64,000 bases of DNA from Clostridiales bacterium (GTDB lineage Bacteria > Bacillota > Clostridia > Lachnospirales > Lachnospiraceae), in contig QAKV01000033.1 in NCBI GenBank assembly GCA_003343625.1, forward strand, positions 62,001-126,000, read 5' to 3'. Of this stretch, positions 25,049 through 33,796 are shown one piece after another. How positions within the stretch are numbered: the stretch's first letter is position 1; each line of letters starts with the position of its first letter. The notes under the pieces were generated by a model. It saw only the letters and a list, made by a program, of their open reading frames with translations, was not told where the DNA came from and searched no databases. Position numbers and translations under genes: made by a program.

Positions 25049-26077
25049 ATGAAAGTTGTTGTATTAGCGGGCGGCATCAGCACGGAGCGGGACGTATCCC
25101 TGATTTCCGGGAAGATGATTTATCAGGCGATGAAGCGGCTGGGGCATCAGGCAGTTTTGCTGGATGTTTATCTGGGAATGGAGCGGGACGATCTCGAGCA
25201 TATTTTCGAGAGCGATGAAGATTTTGCGAAGGATATCGAGGATATCCGGGAAATCAATCCGGACATCAGCAGGGTGAAGGCCTTGAGAAAAGATGGGGGC
25301 AAAAGCTACTTCGGCCCCAACGTCATCCGGATCTGCCAGATGGCCGATGTGGTTTTCATGGGACTGCACGGCGAGGACGGGGAAAACGGAAAGGTTCAGG
25401 CCGCTTTCGACCTTCTGGGCATCCGTTATACGGGAACGGATTTCGTCAGCAGCGCGCTGTCCATGGATAAGGCGTTGGCCAAGGAGCTGTTCGCCTGTCA
25501 CAACATCCCCACGCCGGAAGGGTTTACAGTCAAAAGGGGACAGCAAGCGGCCCTGCCGAAACGGTTTCCCTGCGTGGTCAAGGTTTGCTCCGGCGGATCC
25601 AGCATTGGCGTGTCCATCGTAAAGGATGCATCGGAGTATGAAGCGGCGCTTCAGGACGCCTTCCTCTATGGAGAGGAGGCCATCGTGGAGCAATACATAA
25701 AAGGGCGGGAGTTCACCTGCTGCGTGCTGGACGGAGAGGCCCTCCCCCTGGTGGAAATCGCGCCCAGGGAAGGATTTTACGATTATAAGAACAAATATCA
25801 GGCAGGAAGCACGGTGGAGATCTGCCCTGCGCCCCTGGATCAGGAGCATACCGAGCGGATTCAGGAGATTTCCTGTCAGGTTTACCGGGCTCTGCGGCTG
25901 AAAAAATACGCCCGCATGGATTTTATGATGGACGAAGACGGAAACGCCTATTGTCTGGAAGCCAATACCCTGCCCGGAATGACCCCCACTTCCCTGATCC
26001 CTCAGGAAGCGGCGGCGGTGGGGATGGATTACGACCATCTGTGCCAGAAGATCCTGGATCTGGCGTTTGAGGAGTGA
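25049..26077 (+). CDS. ddl: D-alanine--D-alanine ligase
   Basis: This ATP-grasp enzyme makes D-Ala-D-Ala for peptidoglycan. Of 342 residues, the N-terminal VVLAGGISTERDVSLISG, the FMGLHGEDGENGKVQ block and the C-terminal ANTLPGMTPTSL are family hallmarks. The omega-loop YDYKNKY with the second Tyr is typical of D-Ala specificity rather than the D-lactate ligases of vancomycin resistance. The gene overlaps the region before murF and should share its mRNA. Confidence 0.96.
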   Translation: MKVVVLAGGISTERDVSLISGKMIYQAMKRLGHQAVLLDVYLGMERDDLEHIFESDEDFAKDIEDIREINPDISRVKALRKDGGKSYFGPNVIRICQMADVVFMGLHGEDGENGKVQAAFDLLGIRYTGTDFVSSALSMDKALAKELFACHNIPTPEGFTVKRGQQAALPKRFPCVVKVCSGGSSIGVSIVKDASEYEAALQDAFLYGEEAIVEQYIKGREFTCCVLDGEALPLVEIAPREGFYDYKNKYQAGSTVEICPAPLDQEHTERIQEISCQVYRALRLKKYARMDFMMDEDGNAYCLEANTLPGMTPTSLIPQEAAAVGMDYDHLCQKILDLAFEE

Positions 26078-26085
26078 AGACAGCT

Positions 26086-27498
26086 ATGAAAAACATGACG
26101 TTATGGAATATTGCCCGGGCCTGCCAGGGACGGCTCGTGGTTCCCACGGGAAAGCGGCCGGTTTGTCCGGGATCCGGGATCGGAGTGATCCGCCGGTATT
26201 CGGGAAAGGAAGCGGCCGGCATCGTGCTGGACTCCCGGAAGGTGGAACCCGGATTCGCGTTCGTGGCCACGAAGGGCGAGCGGGTGGACGGACACCGGTT
26301 CATCCCGGAAGTCTTTGAAAAAGGAGCCATCGGCGTGGTATGCGAGCAGGAGCCCAAGGAGTTGCCCGGCCCCTGCATCATAGTGCCGGACAGCCTGGAG
26401 GCGCTCCGCAGGATCGCGGCCTTTTATCGGCAGCAGATGCCCGTTCCCATCGTGGGCGTGACCGGGAGCGTGGGAAAAACCAGCACCAAGGAGATGATCG
26501 CGGCGGTGTTAGCCCAGAAGTTCCGAACGCATAAAACATGGGGGAACTTCAACAACGAAGTGGGAGTCCCCCTGACCCTTCTTTCCATGCCCGACGATGC
26601 CGAAGCGGCCGTGGTGGAAATGGGGATCAATCATTTTGGGGAAATGCGGCGATTGAGCGAGATCGTCCGGCCGGATCTCTGCGTGTTGACCAACATCGGC
26701 CAGTGCCATCTGGAATTTCTGGGGAGCCGGGACGGGATCCTGAAGGCGAAATCCGAGATTTTCGAGTTCATGAATCCGGACGGCACGGTCTGTGTCAACG
26801 GGGACGACGATAAGCTCGCAGAGATTCAGGACGTGCACGGCAAAAAGCCGGTGCGTTTCGGCCTGGATCCGGAACGAAACGACGTTTATGCGGATGAAAT
26901 TGAAAATTTGGGCCTTCTGGGCAGCAGAGCAGTCATCCACGCCGGGAAGGCCGCGTTCCCTGTGCGGATTCCCCTTCCCGGGGCCCATATGGTGCAAAAT
27001 GCTCTGGCGGCCGCGGCGGTCGGGTTTGCGCTGGGGCTTTCAGCGGATCAGATCGCGGCGGGAATCGCTTCCGCGCGCCCGGTGAGCGGAAGAAGCCGGG
27101 TGATACAGGCCGGGGATCTGGTCGTCATCGACGACTGTTATAATGCCAATCCGGTTTCTACGAAAGCGGCCATCGACCTTCTGTGTCTGGCCGAGGGCAG
27201 GAAAGTGGCCGTGTTGGGGGATATGTTCGAACTGGGAGAAAACGAAGAAGAACTTCACGCCCAGGTGGGCAGACATGCGGCGCAGCGCGGGGTGGACTGC
27301 CTGATCTGCGCCGGAACCCTTTCCCGATGGACGGCCCGCGGGGCGAAGGAAGCGGGGCTGAAACAGGTCTTCCATTTCGAAAGCCGGGGAGAGCTGATCG
27401 GGGCGCTGCCCGGGCTGCTTTTGCCCGGAGACTCAGTGCTGGTCAAGGCGTCCCATTCCATGGGGTTTGAAGAGATCGTGGAGAATCTTTTACGGTGA
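26086..27498 (+). CDS. murF: UDP-MurNAc-tripeptide--D-Ala-D-Ala ligase
   Basis: MurF adds the dipeptide made by Ddl to the muropeptide precursor. The 470-residue protein has GSVGKTST (127-134) as its ATP loop. THKTWGNFNNEVGVP, the metal- and substrate-binding VVEMGINHFGEM, and VVIDDCYNANP of the C-terminal domain follow. I chose the ATG at 26086: an alternative GTG at 26074 overlaps the ddl stop but lies only three bases after GAGGA. It is the last gene of the ddl-murF unit; the DNA beyond it changes to an AT-richer accessory patch. Confidence 0.95.
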   Translation: MKNMTLWNIARACQGRLVVPTGKRPVCPGSGIGVIRRYSGKEAAGIVLDSRKVEPGFAFVATKGERVDGHRFIPEVFEKGAIGVVCEQEPKELPGPCIIVPDSLEALRRIAAFYRQQMPVPIVGVTGSVGKTSTKEMIAAVLAQKFRTHKTWGNFNNEVGVPLTLLSMPDDAEAAVVEMGINHFGEMRRLSEIVRPDLCVLTNIGQCHLEFLGSRDGILKAKSEIFEFMNPDGTVCVNGDDDKLAEIQDVHGKKPVRFGLDPERNDVYADEIENLGLLGSRAVIHAGKAAFPVRIPLPGAHMVQNALAAAAVGFALGLSADQIAAGIASARPVSGRSRVIQAGDLVVIDDCYNANPVSTKAAIDLLCLAEGRKVAVLGDMFELGENEEELHAQVGRHAAQRGVDCLICAGTLSRWTARGAKEAGLKQVFHFESRGELIGALPGLLLPGDSVLVKASHSMGFEEIVENLLR

Positions 27499-27601
27499 AT
27501 GCGGGTACGGGAAAACACGGGAATTACACTAAAATTTTCTAGTGGACTCAGAGAAAGCATATTAGAAGCAGGAAATAAGCCGGATAGCTTTTTTTCACAC
27601 G

Positions 27602-27666
27602 GCTATTTGTGCCGGGGCGTCACAAATAGCGATGATGGCATCAGAGAAATCGTATTCTCGATTTCT
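27602..27666 (+). repeat. Two hairpins between murF and the methyltransferase
   Basis: GCTATTTGTG (27602-27611) pairs perfectly with CACAAATAGC (27621-27630), with a loop ending in GCGT. AGAAATCG (27645-27652) pairs with CGATTTCT (27659-27666) and Ts follow, so the second may end murF transcription. The first shares TTTGTG..GCGTCACAAA with the hairpin at 31947-31972. GACGCTCCG occurs again at 27682-27690. Confidence 0.6.
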
Positions 27667-27704
27667 TTTCGCCCCGTCGCTGACGCTCCGGAAAGAAGAT
27701 TGAA

Positions 27705-28442
27705 ATGAGCAAATCACAAAATATTTATGACAACCAAACCTTTTTTGAAGGGTATAAGAAACTCCGTAGTAATCAGTATAGTGCCAACAACGTGGAGGAA
27801 AAGCCTGCTCTTTTTTCTCTATCACCAGAACTGACAGGAAAATCCGTCTTAGATCTTGGTTGTGGGTATGGTGAGAATTGTGCTGAGTTTAAGTCGCTTG
27901 GAGCATCCGCGGTTGTTGGTGTAGATATCTCCGAGAAAATGCTTGCTGTTGCAATTGGTGAGCACCCTGGAATCAAATTTATTCATGCAGATATGAGCGA
28001 TCTATCTTTCATCAGAGACAGGTATGACGTGGTATTCAGTTCTCTTGCGTTGCACTATATAGAAGATTTTGCTGCATTTGTAAAGGGTGTATATGACGTA
28101 TTAACTTCAGGCGGATATTTCATATTTTCGCAGGAACATCCTTTAACGACAGCGCCTGTCTCCGGCGCAAGCTGGGCGAAGGATGAGAACGGAAACGTAC
28201 TTCACTACAAATTAACAGACTATTCGCGTTGCGGAAAACGCAGTACAATATGGATAGTTGACGGCGTGGAAAAGTATCATCGTACTTTTTCCGAGATAGT
28301 CAACTCATTGTGTTCGGCTGGATTCACCATAGAGACAATGCTTGAGCCTACTCCACCACAGGAAATAATAGAGCAGGATAAAAGCTGGGAGAAAGATTTC
28401 CATAAACCGAATTTCTTACTGATAAAAGTAAGGAAACGATAA
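27705..28442 (+). CDS. Class I SAM-dependent methyltransferase
   Basis: The 245-residue protein has SAM motif I LDLGCGYGENC (about residues 50-60), GVDISEKML after beta-2, and the post-motif region DVVFSSLALHYIEDF. The C-terminal part does not point to a substrate. The start follows GAAAGAAG at a plausible spacing. Codon use is clearly more AT-rich than in murF or the genes after 30 kb, and remnants of mobile DNA follow, so recent acquisition is likely. Small-molecule methylation is the default guess. Confidence 0.85.
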   Translation: MSKSQNIYDNQTFFEGYKKLRSNQYSANNVEEKPALFSLSPELTGKSVLDLGCGYGENCAEFKSLGASAVVGVDISEKMLAVAIGEHPGIKFIHADMSDLSFIRDRYDVVFSSLALHYIEDFAAFVKGVYDVLTSGGYFIFSQEHPLTTAPVSGASWAKDENGNVLHYKLTDYSRCGKRSTIWIVDGVEKYHRTFSEIVNSLCSAGFTIETMLEPTPPQEIIEQDKSWEKDFHKPNFLLIKVRKR

Positions 28443-28551
28443 GCAAGCCGGGTATCTACGATCCTCTGGCGGAATACCGGCAGATCGTGCTGGACGCCAT
28501 CGGACGCATGGATATGTCCAAAAAACCGGATACGAAGATCCGGTTTCCATC
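28443..28551 (+). other. Short GC-rich fragment with coding character
   Basis: Directly after the methyltransferase stop, an open plus-strand frame encodes about 38 residues (KPGIYDPLAEYRQIVLDAIG at its beginning) with codon use like the host genes, then stops. It has no start or ribosome binding site. It may be the 3' remnant of an interrupted gene. I do not recognise it. Confidence 0.3.
28520..28545 (-). terminator. Terminator-like hairpin, minus strand
   Basis: Reading leftward, AACCGGAT and ATCCGGTT form an 8-bp stem with a six-base loop and run into TTTTTT. It lies at the 3' end of the DUF1016 remnant and was probably its terminator. Confidence 0.6.
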
Positions 28552-29229
28552 TCAATCGTAAGGTTGTATTTGCAGGATTCTGACCGCTCCAACTTTGCAG
28601 ACGGCTCGATCTGGTTGATACGCTGAATCTTATTCAGCCGTTCCAGAATGATCTTGTCGGCCAGCTCCGGTACGATTGGCTCGTTTCGCCAGCCGGTAAA
28701 CCTTGTCCTTATCCGTACTGAGTGCCAACCGCTCATAGAGGGAGCTGTTGTACTGCCGTTTTAGCTCACTGAGGCTCCAATCGTTTTTGACAGACTCGAT
28801 TTCGTAAAAATGCCGTTCCTCGATATTGTCAATGCGCATGAGCTTCAAATAGTGCGACCAGCTCAGGTAAAATTTCCTCCCAGTGCTGACAGCAGGTAGG
28901 TTCCCAAATTGGCTAAACACTGTTTCGCCAATCTGATCCTCGGAATAAACTTTGTAAAACTGGCGAATATTTTTCAGATTTCCGACGGAAAAACCTTTGC
29001 CGAAGTTTTTCGCCAAATAAGCAGACAGCTCTTTCAAAAGCTGCGAGCCGTATGCCGCGCGGTTTGCGCCGTGCTGCTCTTCCTCGACGATCATCCGGCC
29101 AATCTCAAAATAGGCATAGACCATCGAAAGATTGACTGCCGTTTTCGCATTCTTCCGAGCGTGGGCAAGCACATCGGAGACACCCTGCAGGAAGTCGCGG
29201 TTGATTGGTGTGATCTCGTTCTTATCCAT
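28552..29229 (-). pseudogene. DUF1016/YhcG-like PDDEXK nuclease, frameshifted and truncated
   Basis: From the ATG at 29229 about 180 residues match the N-terminal domain of YhcG-type proteins (DUF1016), which are found with mobile DNA and restriction systems. Visible blocks are MVYAYFEIGRMIVEEEQHG, YGSQLLKELSAYL, FSVGNLKNIRQFYKVY and LSWSHYLKLMRI. After YRLA (near 28690) the frame is lost, and similar coding appears to continue in another frame (VPELADKIILERLNKIQRIN) to about 28560. The C-terminal nuclease domain with its active site is absent. A good AAGGAGG site precedes the start, and two tiny ORFs lie just upstream on the same strand. Confidence 0.75.
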
Positions 29230-29241
29230 CGCCGCGCCTCC

Positions 29242-29388
29242 TTAAATCACTCGTACCCGCTTGGAAATATCGCTCGCATCTTCCGGCACATTGGTATCGA
29301 AGCAGGCAATCAGGTCGCCGCCGTTGTAGGTGTGGACGGTGCAGCCGTCGATCTGCTCGGATGTATATGGCATGCGTAGTTTATCCAT
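29242..29388 (-). CDS. Hypothetical 48-residue protein
   Basis: The frame runs from ATG (29388) to TAA (29242) and begins MDKLRMPYTSEQIDGCTVHT. It ends 12 bases before the DUF1016 start and overlaps the next upstream ORF by eight bases, an operon-like packing. I do not recognise a domain. It may be a small accessory of the same mobile unit. Confidence 0.45.
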   Translation of the reverse strand: MDKLRMPYTSEQIDGCTVHTYNGGDLIACFDTNVPEDASDISKRVRVI

Positions 29389-29587
29389 TCGGCTTATCCT
29401 CCTTCATTGTAGGTTTGCCAAAGTGGCAAATCGGATATTTTAAGAATTCTTCTTGTGCTATGGGCGGAAGTTCGTCGAAGCACTTTTGTGCCTCTTTATC
29501 AGCATCCATAAGCAAGTATGCTCCACATCTTATGGCTGGCTGATACTTGCTTTCTGTGAGTTTTGCAAGACCCACAATCTCACTCAT
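29381..29587 (-). CDS. Hypothetical 68-residue protein, possibly truncated
   Basis: The ATG at 29587 overlaps the stop of the IS3 remnant (ATGA), so its original N-terminus may have been removed by the deletion. The product is soluble and acidic with no family I recognise (CFDELPPIAQEEFLKYPICH in the middle). It overlaps the 48-residue ORF by eight bases. Confidence 0.4.
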   Translation of the reverse strand: MSEIVGLAKLTESKYQPAIRCGAYLLMDADKEAQKCFDELPPIAQEEFLKYPICHFGKPTMKEDKPNG

Positions 29588-29864
29588 CGGCCTTCTGCAC
29601 GATTCATGCTTTGCTGTATGCCATACTGGCGGATCATATCCCGGTAAGCCTGGCTGGTGTATTGGGTCCCCCTGTCACTGTGGATAATGGCTCCACGGAT
29701 ATCAGGGTATGCCTTAGCTTGCCCAATTTCTTTGGCAAGCTTCACTGCCTGTACTTTGTATTCATGGTCATATTGTCTGTTTTCTGCCATTTTGTTCACT
29801 CCTTATTCTCTTGATTATATCTCAAACCCTCGAGAATGGGGTGTCAACTTTTTTTATATCACAT
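29584..29864 (-). mobile_element. Internally deleted IS3-family insertion sequence
   Basis: The coding part starts at ATG 29790 after AAGGAG with the orfA N-terminus (MAENRQYDHEYKVQAVKLAK). After about 25 residues it jumps in frame to the integrase core of orfB (RGAIIHSDRGTQYTSQAYRD). It stops soon after, so the helix-turn-helix, most of the DDE domain and the right end are lost. The left end is probably near 29864, where GATGTGATATAAAAAAAGT leads into TTGACA (29847-29842); TATAAT lies 22 bases further on. Confidence 0.8.
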
Positions 29865-29910
29865 CACGATCCCATATCCTATTCTTTCGCACGAATCGTA
29901 TTTCTGTGCT

Positions 29911-30996
29911 TTACAGCGTTTCATTTTCTCCGAAAAACCCCTCCAGCAATTTCTCCGATACCGCAAAGGGGCAGTTTTTGAGCTTGCTTTCATTTCCCAT
30001 CATCCCCCGAATCGCCCGCTCGCGCGTGGCCTGGGGGATATCCTGTTTCGTCAGCGGCGTTAAGAAAGCGGCCAGCGCGCCCAGATCGGCAAAACCGGCG
30101 GCGGTCAGCAGGGGAGCAGCAGCCTGGGAACCGGCGGCGGCCAGATAGGGAACCTGGAATACGCCTACCGCCAGACCATGAGGAATGCTATCGTCATAGG
30201 TCAGATAGTAGCTCAGCCCGTGGGGCAGGGAAGTGCTCGTGTGGGAAATGGCCATCCCGGCCAGGGTGGAGGCGCACATCAGGTTGGAAAAATCCTGCGG
30301 CGACGGGGCGCGGTTTCCGGCCAAAGCGCCTTTCGCTTCGCCCCAGAGGCGGAGGCTCTGCAGACAGAGCATCCGGCTATATGGGGTGGCGTTCGCGTTG
30401 ATATAGCTTTCCACGCAGTGGGAGAAAGCGTCGATGGCGGTGGAGACCAGAACGGAATGAGGGGCGAAGGCCAGATAGCCGGGGTCGCACAGGGCGAGCG
30501 AAGGAAAGACCGGCCGGGCGATGCCCTGCTTGATTTTGAGCTCGTGCCGGGTCAGGATGGACCAGGGAGTGGCCTCCGAGCCGGTGCCGCAGGTGGTGGG
30601 TACCGCTGCCACGGGAAGGCTGTCGCCGTCGCCTCTGGCATACAGGAAATCGGCCGTTTCCTCCGGGTGTTTCATCAACAGCGCGATGGACTTGGAGGCG
30701 TCCATGGGGGAGCCGCCGCCGATGCCGATGACGAAGTCGGCGCCGAAGGAAAGCCCCGCTTCCTTCGCCTTTATCACCGTTTCTACAGAGGGATTTTCCT
30801 CGATGTCGTCGAAGATCAGAAACGGAATTCCATGTGCCTCGAGCGCGGAAACGACATCCGACAGAGAACCGTTTTTCCGGGAAGAGTGTTTTCCGGTAAC
30901 GATCAGAGCGCGGGATCCCAGAGCGGCGAGTTCCTGTCCGTGCGCCCTGACGCAGCCGTCCTGCTGGTAAATTTTTGTGGGAATGTAAAAGTACAT
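29911..30996 (-). CDS. Iron-containing alcohol dehydrogenase
   Basis: The 361-residue protein is a group III NAD(P)-dependent dehydrogenase. GIGGGSPMDASKSIA (about 94-108) binds the cofactor. The metal ligands should include the Asp and His residues in DAFSHCVESY and the His residues in SLPHGLSYYL and SIPHGLAVG. AAAGGAGG precedes the ATG at 30996. It is transcribed alone, towards the IS remnant. Substrate is unknown; members act on butanol, propanediol or other alcohols. Confidence 0.92.
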   Translation of the reverse strand: MYFYIPTKIYQQDGCVRAHGQELAALGSRALIVTGKHSSRKNGSLSDVVSALEAHGIPFLIFDDIEENPSVETVIKAKEAGLSFGADFVIGIGGGSPMDASKSIALLMKHPEETADFLYARGDGDSLPVAAVPTTCGTGSEATPWSILTRHELKIKQGIARPVFPSLALCDPGYLAFAPHSVLVSTAIDAFSHCVESYINANATPYSRMLCLQSLRLWGEAKGALAGNRAPSPQDFSNLMCASTLAGMAISHTSTSLPHGLSYYLTYDDSIPHGLAVGVFQVPYLAAAGSQAAAPLLTAAGFADLGALAAFLTPLTKQDIPQATRERAIRGMMGNESKLKNCPFAVSEKLLEGFFGENETL

Positions 30997-31169
30997 AGCG
31001 AAACCTCCTTTTCGACTATTCTATCATAATGCGAAACGGCCTGCCATCCGCTTTTCGGAAGAGATTTTCCACTGGGGGGAGATTTCTGCCATTGGTGCGC
31101 AGCCCCTTGTTTTTCCCGGGGATTTTGCTATGATGATACGGACGACAGCTGGGAAGAGAGGAAACCGAA

Positions 31170-31928
31170 ATGCCTGTGATGGGGCTGTATTGCAGCAAAG
31201 AGAAGTTCGCGCAGAAAATAGAAGACACCATTTCGCTGCTTTTGGCCGCCGGCAGACAAACGGGGAAGGACTTCGGTCTGGGGCCGGAGGGCTGCCGGAT
31301 CCGGAGGATTCAAAGCCTGCCCCGTGGGCCGGAGGGCGGACCGGGAGACGTCTGGGCGCCGGAAGCGCTTTCCTGGCTGATCCTTTCCGGCGACAGCGCG
31401 GAGGAGACGCTGCGGACGGCGGAAGCGGTCTGGGAGAGGGATCCCGCCCTGCCGGTGATCTTCGTGGCGGGAAAAGCGGAAGACGTATTCGCCGCCCTCC
31501 CGAGGCCATTTTTCCACATCGTGAGGAAATACGCGCTGGAGCAGGATCTGATGGCGGTGTTCGAAAAGATCGGCCGTACCAGGAGAAGCGTGGATCGCTG
31601 GCAGGCGTTTTCCACTAAAAACGGGATGATCCGGGTGAAGCAAAAGGATATCCTGTATATTGAGAGCGATCGCCACGAAATCCTGCTGCACTGCGCGCAG
31701 GAAGAGATCCTCATCGGGGAGACTCTGACCTGGTGCGAAGAAACGCTGAAAGGGGATGGTTTCGTTCGGATCCATAAGAGCTTCCTGGCGAATCTGTACC
31801 ACGTTCTGCGTTTGGAGAAGGACAGTCTGACGCTGGATACGGGACGGCGGCTCTACATCAGCCGATACCGGTATCCGGAGGTGAGGCGGCAGTTCGAGCA
31901 GTATATCCGGCATCTCGACTTTTTATAA
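31170..31928 (+). CDS. LytTR DNA-binding regulator with degenerate receiver
   Basis: The 252-residue protein ends in a LytTR domain (about 145-250; RVKQKDILYIESDRHEILLH, FVRIHKSFLANL). The N-terminal 130 residues resemble a response-regulator receiver. Where the phospho-acceptor Asp should follow the third strand the sequence reads LILSGDS, so the acceptor appears to be Ser; a Lys is kept in IVRK. No histidine kinase is adjacent. AGAGGAAA precedes the start. The ABC exporter operon begins 84 bp downstream and is the likely target. Confidence 0.82.
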   Translation: MPVMGLYCSKEKFAQKIEDTISLLLAAGRQTGKDFGLGPEGCRIRRIQSLPRGPEGGPGDVWAPEALSWLILSGDSAEETLRTAEAVWERDPALPVIFVAGKAEDVFAALPRPFFHIVRKYALEQDLMAVFEKIGRTRRSVDRWQAFSTKNGMIRVKQKDILYIESDRHEILLHCAQEEILIGETLTWCEETLKGDGFVRIHKSFLANLYHVLRLEKDSLTLDTGRRLYISRYRYPEVRRQFEQYIRHLDFL

Positions 31929-31946
31929 AAAGCGAATCATCGATCC

Positions 31947-31995
31947 GGCTTTGTGCGAAGCGTCACAAAGCCCGCTATCTCAGCGCAAAAGCGCT
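31947..31995 (+). repeat. Hairpin pair before the ABC exporter operon
   Basis: GGCTTTGTG (31947-31955) pairs perfectly with CACAAAGCC (31964-31972); AGCGC/GCGCT forms a second hairpin at 31982-31995. ATGGAGGAA, the ribosome binding site of the next gene, follows. The loop side CGAAGCGTC is the complement of GACGCTTCG at 33844. Confidence 0.55.
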
Positions 31996-32012
31996 TTGAA
32001 ATGGAGGAAGCT

Positions 32013-32999
32013 ATGAGCATCATCACAGTGGAACGCCTGAAAAAGGAGTTCGAGTATTATCAGAAGGCGGATGGATTGAAAGGATCCATGAAAAACCTGT
32101 TCCACAGGGAAACGCTGAAAAAGGAAGCGGTGAAGGACATCAGCTTTCAGGTGGAAAAGGGGGAAATCCTGGCTCTGTTAGGGCCCAACGGGGCGGGCAA
32201 GACCACGACCCTGAAGATGCTTTCCGGAATTCTGTTTCCGACTGCCGGACAGGTAGAGATTGACGGCTTTATCCCATGGGAGAGGAAAAACGCGTTCAAA
32301 CGCCGGTTCTCCATCGTCATGGGCCAGAAAAACCAGCTCTGGTGGGATCTGCCGGCCAGCGACAGCTTTTATCTGAACAAGTGCATTTTCGATGTGGACG
32401 ACGGGGAGTACCGAAAGACCGTGGAGGAGCTGGCCGAGCTTTTGGATGTAAAAGATCTGATGAACGTTCAGGTGCGAAGGCTCTCTTTGGGCGAGCGGAT
32501 GAAGATGGAAATTCTGGCCGCGCTGATCCACAGGCCCCGCATCCTGTTTCTGGACGAGCCTACCATCGGCCTGGATATCCTCTCCCAGCAGAAGATCCGG
32601 GATTTCCTGCGCTATTATAACGAGCAGACCAAAACAACCATCATCCTCACCAGCCATTACATGCGGGATATCGAAGAGCTGTGCAGCCGGGCGGTGATCA
32701 TCAACCAGGGACAGCTGGTCTACGACGGACAGCTGGCGGATTTGAGCCACCTGATGGGGGATCGGAAGCTTCTGACCCTGATGGGGACGCAGAATCTGAA
32801 AAAGGAACAGCTGGACATCTACGGAAGGGTGCGGGAGCTGGCGGGAGCCAGGGCCGTGCTGGAGGTGCCCAGGCAGGCCTTGAAGGAGACGGCTTCCTCC
32901 ATCCTTTCCACCCTGCCCGTGCAGGACTTTACGGTGACGGATATCCCGCTGGAAGAGAGCATCGCGCTGATGTTTCAAAGAGAGGTGACGGCAGTATGA
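32013..32999 (+). CDS. ABC-2 type exporter, ATPase subunit
   Basis: The 328-residue ATPase has Walker A GPNGAGKTTT, signature LSLGERMKME, Walker B ILFLDEPTIGLD and the switch His in TSHYM. A C-terminal extension of about 90 residues is typical of the NatA/drug-exporter group. The ATG at 32013 follows ATGGAGGAAGC; the frame to 31953 is leader. The stop overlaps the next start (ATGA). With two permeases it should form one export complex. A LytTR regulator lies just upstream. Substrate unknown. Confidence 0.93.
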   Translation: MSIITVERLKKEFEYYQKADGLKGSMKNLFHRETLKKEAVKDISFQVEKGEILALLGPNGAGKTTTLKMLSGILFPTAGQVEIDGFIPWERKNAFKRRFSIVMGQKNQLWWDLPASDSFYLNKCIFDVDDGEYRKTVEELAELLDVKDLMNVQVRRLSLGERMKMEILAALIHRPRILFLDEPTIGLDILSQQKIRDFLRYYNEQTKTTIILTSHYMRDIEELCSRAVIINQGQLVYDGQLADLSHLMGDRKLLTLMGTQNLKKEQLDIYGRVRELAGARAVLEVPRQALKETASSILSTLPVQDFTVTDIPLEESIALMFQREVTAV

Positions 33000-33796
33000 A
33001 TCCCTATCGCTGTGTATTTCAGATGGGAATCGAAAAATCGCTGGAATATCGGGCGAATTTCTTCTTGAGCCTGGCCAGCGCGATCTTTCCCATTATCATT
33101 CAGACTTTTTTGTGGAATTACTTATATGGAAACGCGGACGCGGGAGCGGTGACGGGGTATTCCTATCAGCAGATCATGGTCTATACCCTGCTGGCGTCCA
33201 TGGTGTCCAAACTGGTGAGCGCCGGGTTCGAAACCCAGATCAACGAGGACATCAAGCTGGGCGGGCTGAACAAATATCTGGTCAAGCCCGTGGGCTACTG
33301 CCGATATCAGTTTTTCTCATTTCTCGGGGAAAAACTGCCCCAGCTGATTATCCTTTTGCTGGTCGCTTCCGGTCTGATCGCCTTTTCCGCAGCGTTTCTG
33401 GAGCTGCCTCTGTCGGCGGTGCGGATTCTGGCCTTTCTGGCAGCCCTGGTGCTGGCGCTGACGCTGAACTTCTTCATTTTTTACTGCGTGGCGCTGCTGA
33501 GCTTCTGGCTGACGGACGTGAACCTGATGTTCGGCACCATCAGCGTGGTGCTTGTGGTGGTCAGCGGAGGGATTTTCCCCATGGATATTTTCGGGGAGAA
33601 ACTGGCCTTTTTGATCGGACTTCTCCCCTTCTCCTACACCACTCAGTTCCCGGTGAACATCATCAACGGAAAGCTCACCCTGATGCAGGCAGGAGGAGGA
33701 TTTTTGTGCCAGATCTTCTGGATCGCCCTGTTCGGGACGCTGGGATTCGCGATGTGGAAAAAGGGACTGAAGCGGTTTGCTGCGGTAGGAGGATGA
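32996..33796 (+). CDS. ABC-2 family permease (ABC2_membrane_6-like), first subunit
   Basis: A 266-residue membrane protein with about six hydrophobic segments. The start EYRANFFLSLASAIFPIIIQ and GGLNKYLVKPVGYCRYQF resemble the permease group that pairs as two half-transporters. The ATG overlaps the ATPase stop by four bases, showing translational coupling; AGAGGTGAC lies upstream. The second permease follows after 70 bp and shares the EYRANF and LVKPV features. Confidence 0.88.
   Translation: MNPYRCVFQMGIEKSLEYRANFFLSLASAIFPIIIQTFLWNYLYGNADAGAVTGYSYQQIMVYTLLASMVSKLVSAGFETQINEDIKLGGLNKYLVKPVGYCRYQFFSFLGEKLPQLIILLLVASGLIAFSAAFLELPLSAVRILAFLAALVLALTLNFFIFYCVALLSFWLTDVNLMFGTISVVLVVVSGGIFPMDIFGEKLAFLIGLLPFSYTTQFPVNIINGKLTLMQAGGGFLCQIFWIALFGTLGFAMWKKGLKRFAAVGG

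Noticed and set aside
26074..26076. GTG start for murF overlapping the ddl stop
   Set aside because: Only three bases separate it from the GAGGA site; the ATG at 26086 fits better.
28909..29379. 156-codon plus-strand frame across the DUF1016 remnant
   Set aside because: Opposite a recognisable DUF1016 N-terminal domain and a small ORF; no start signal.
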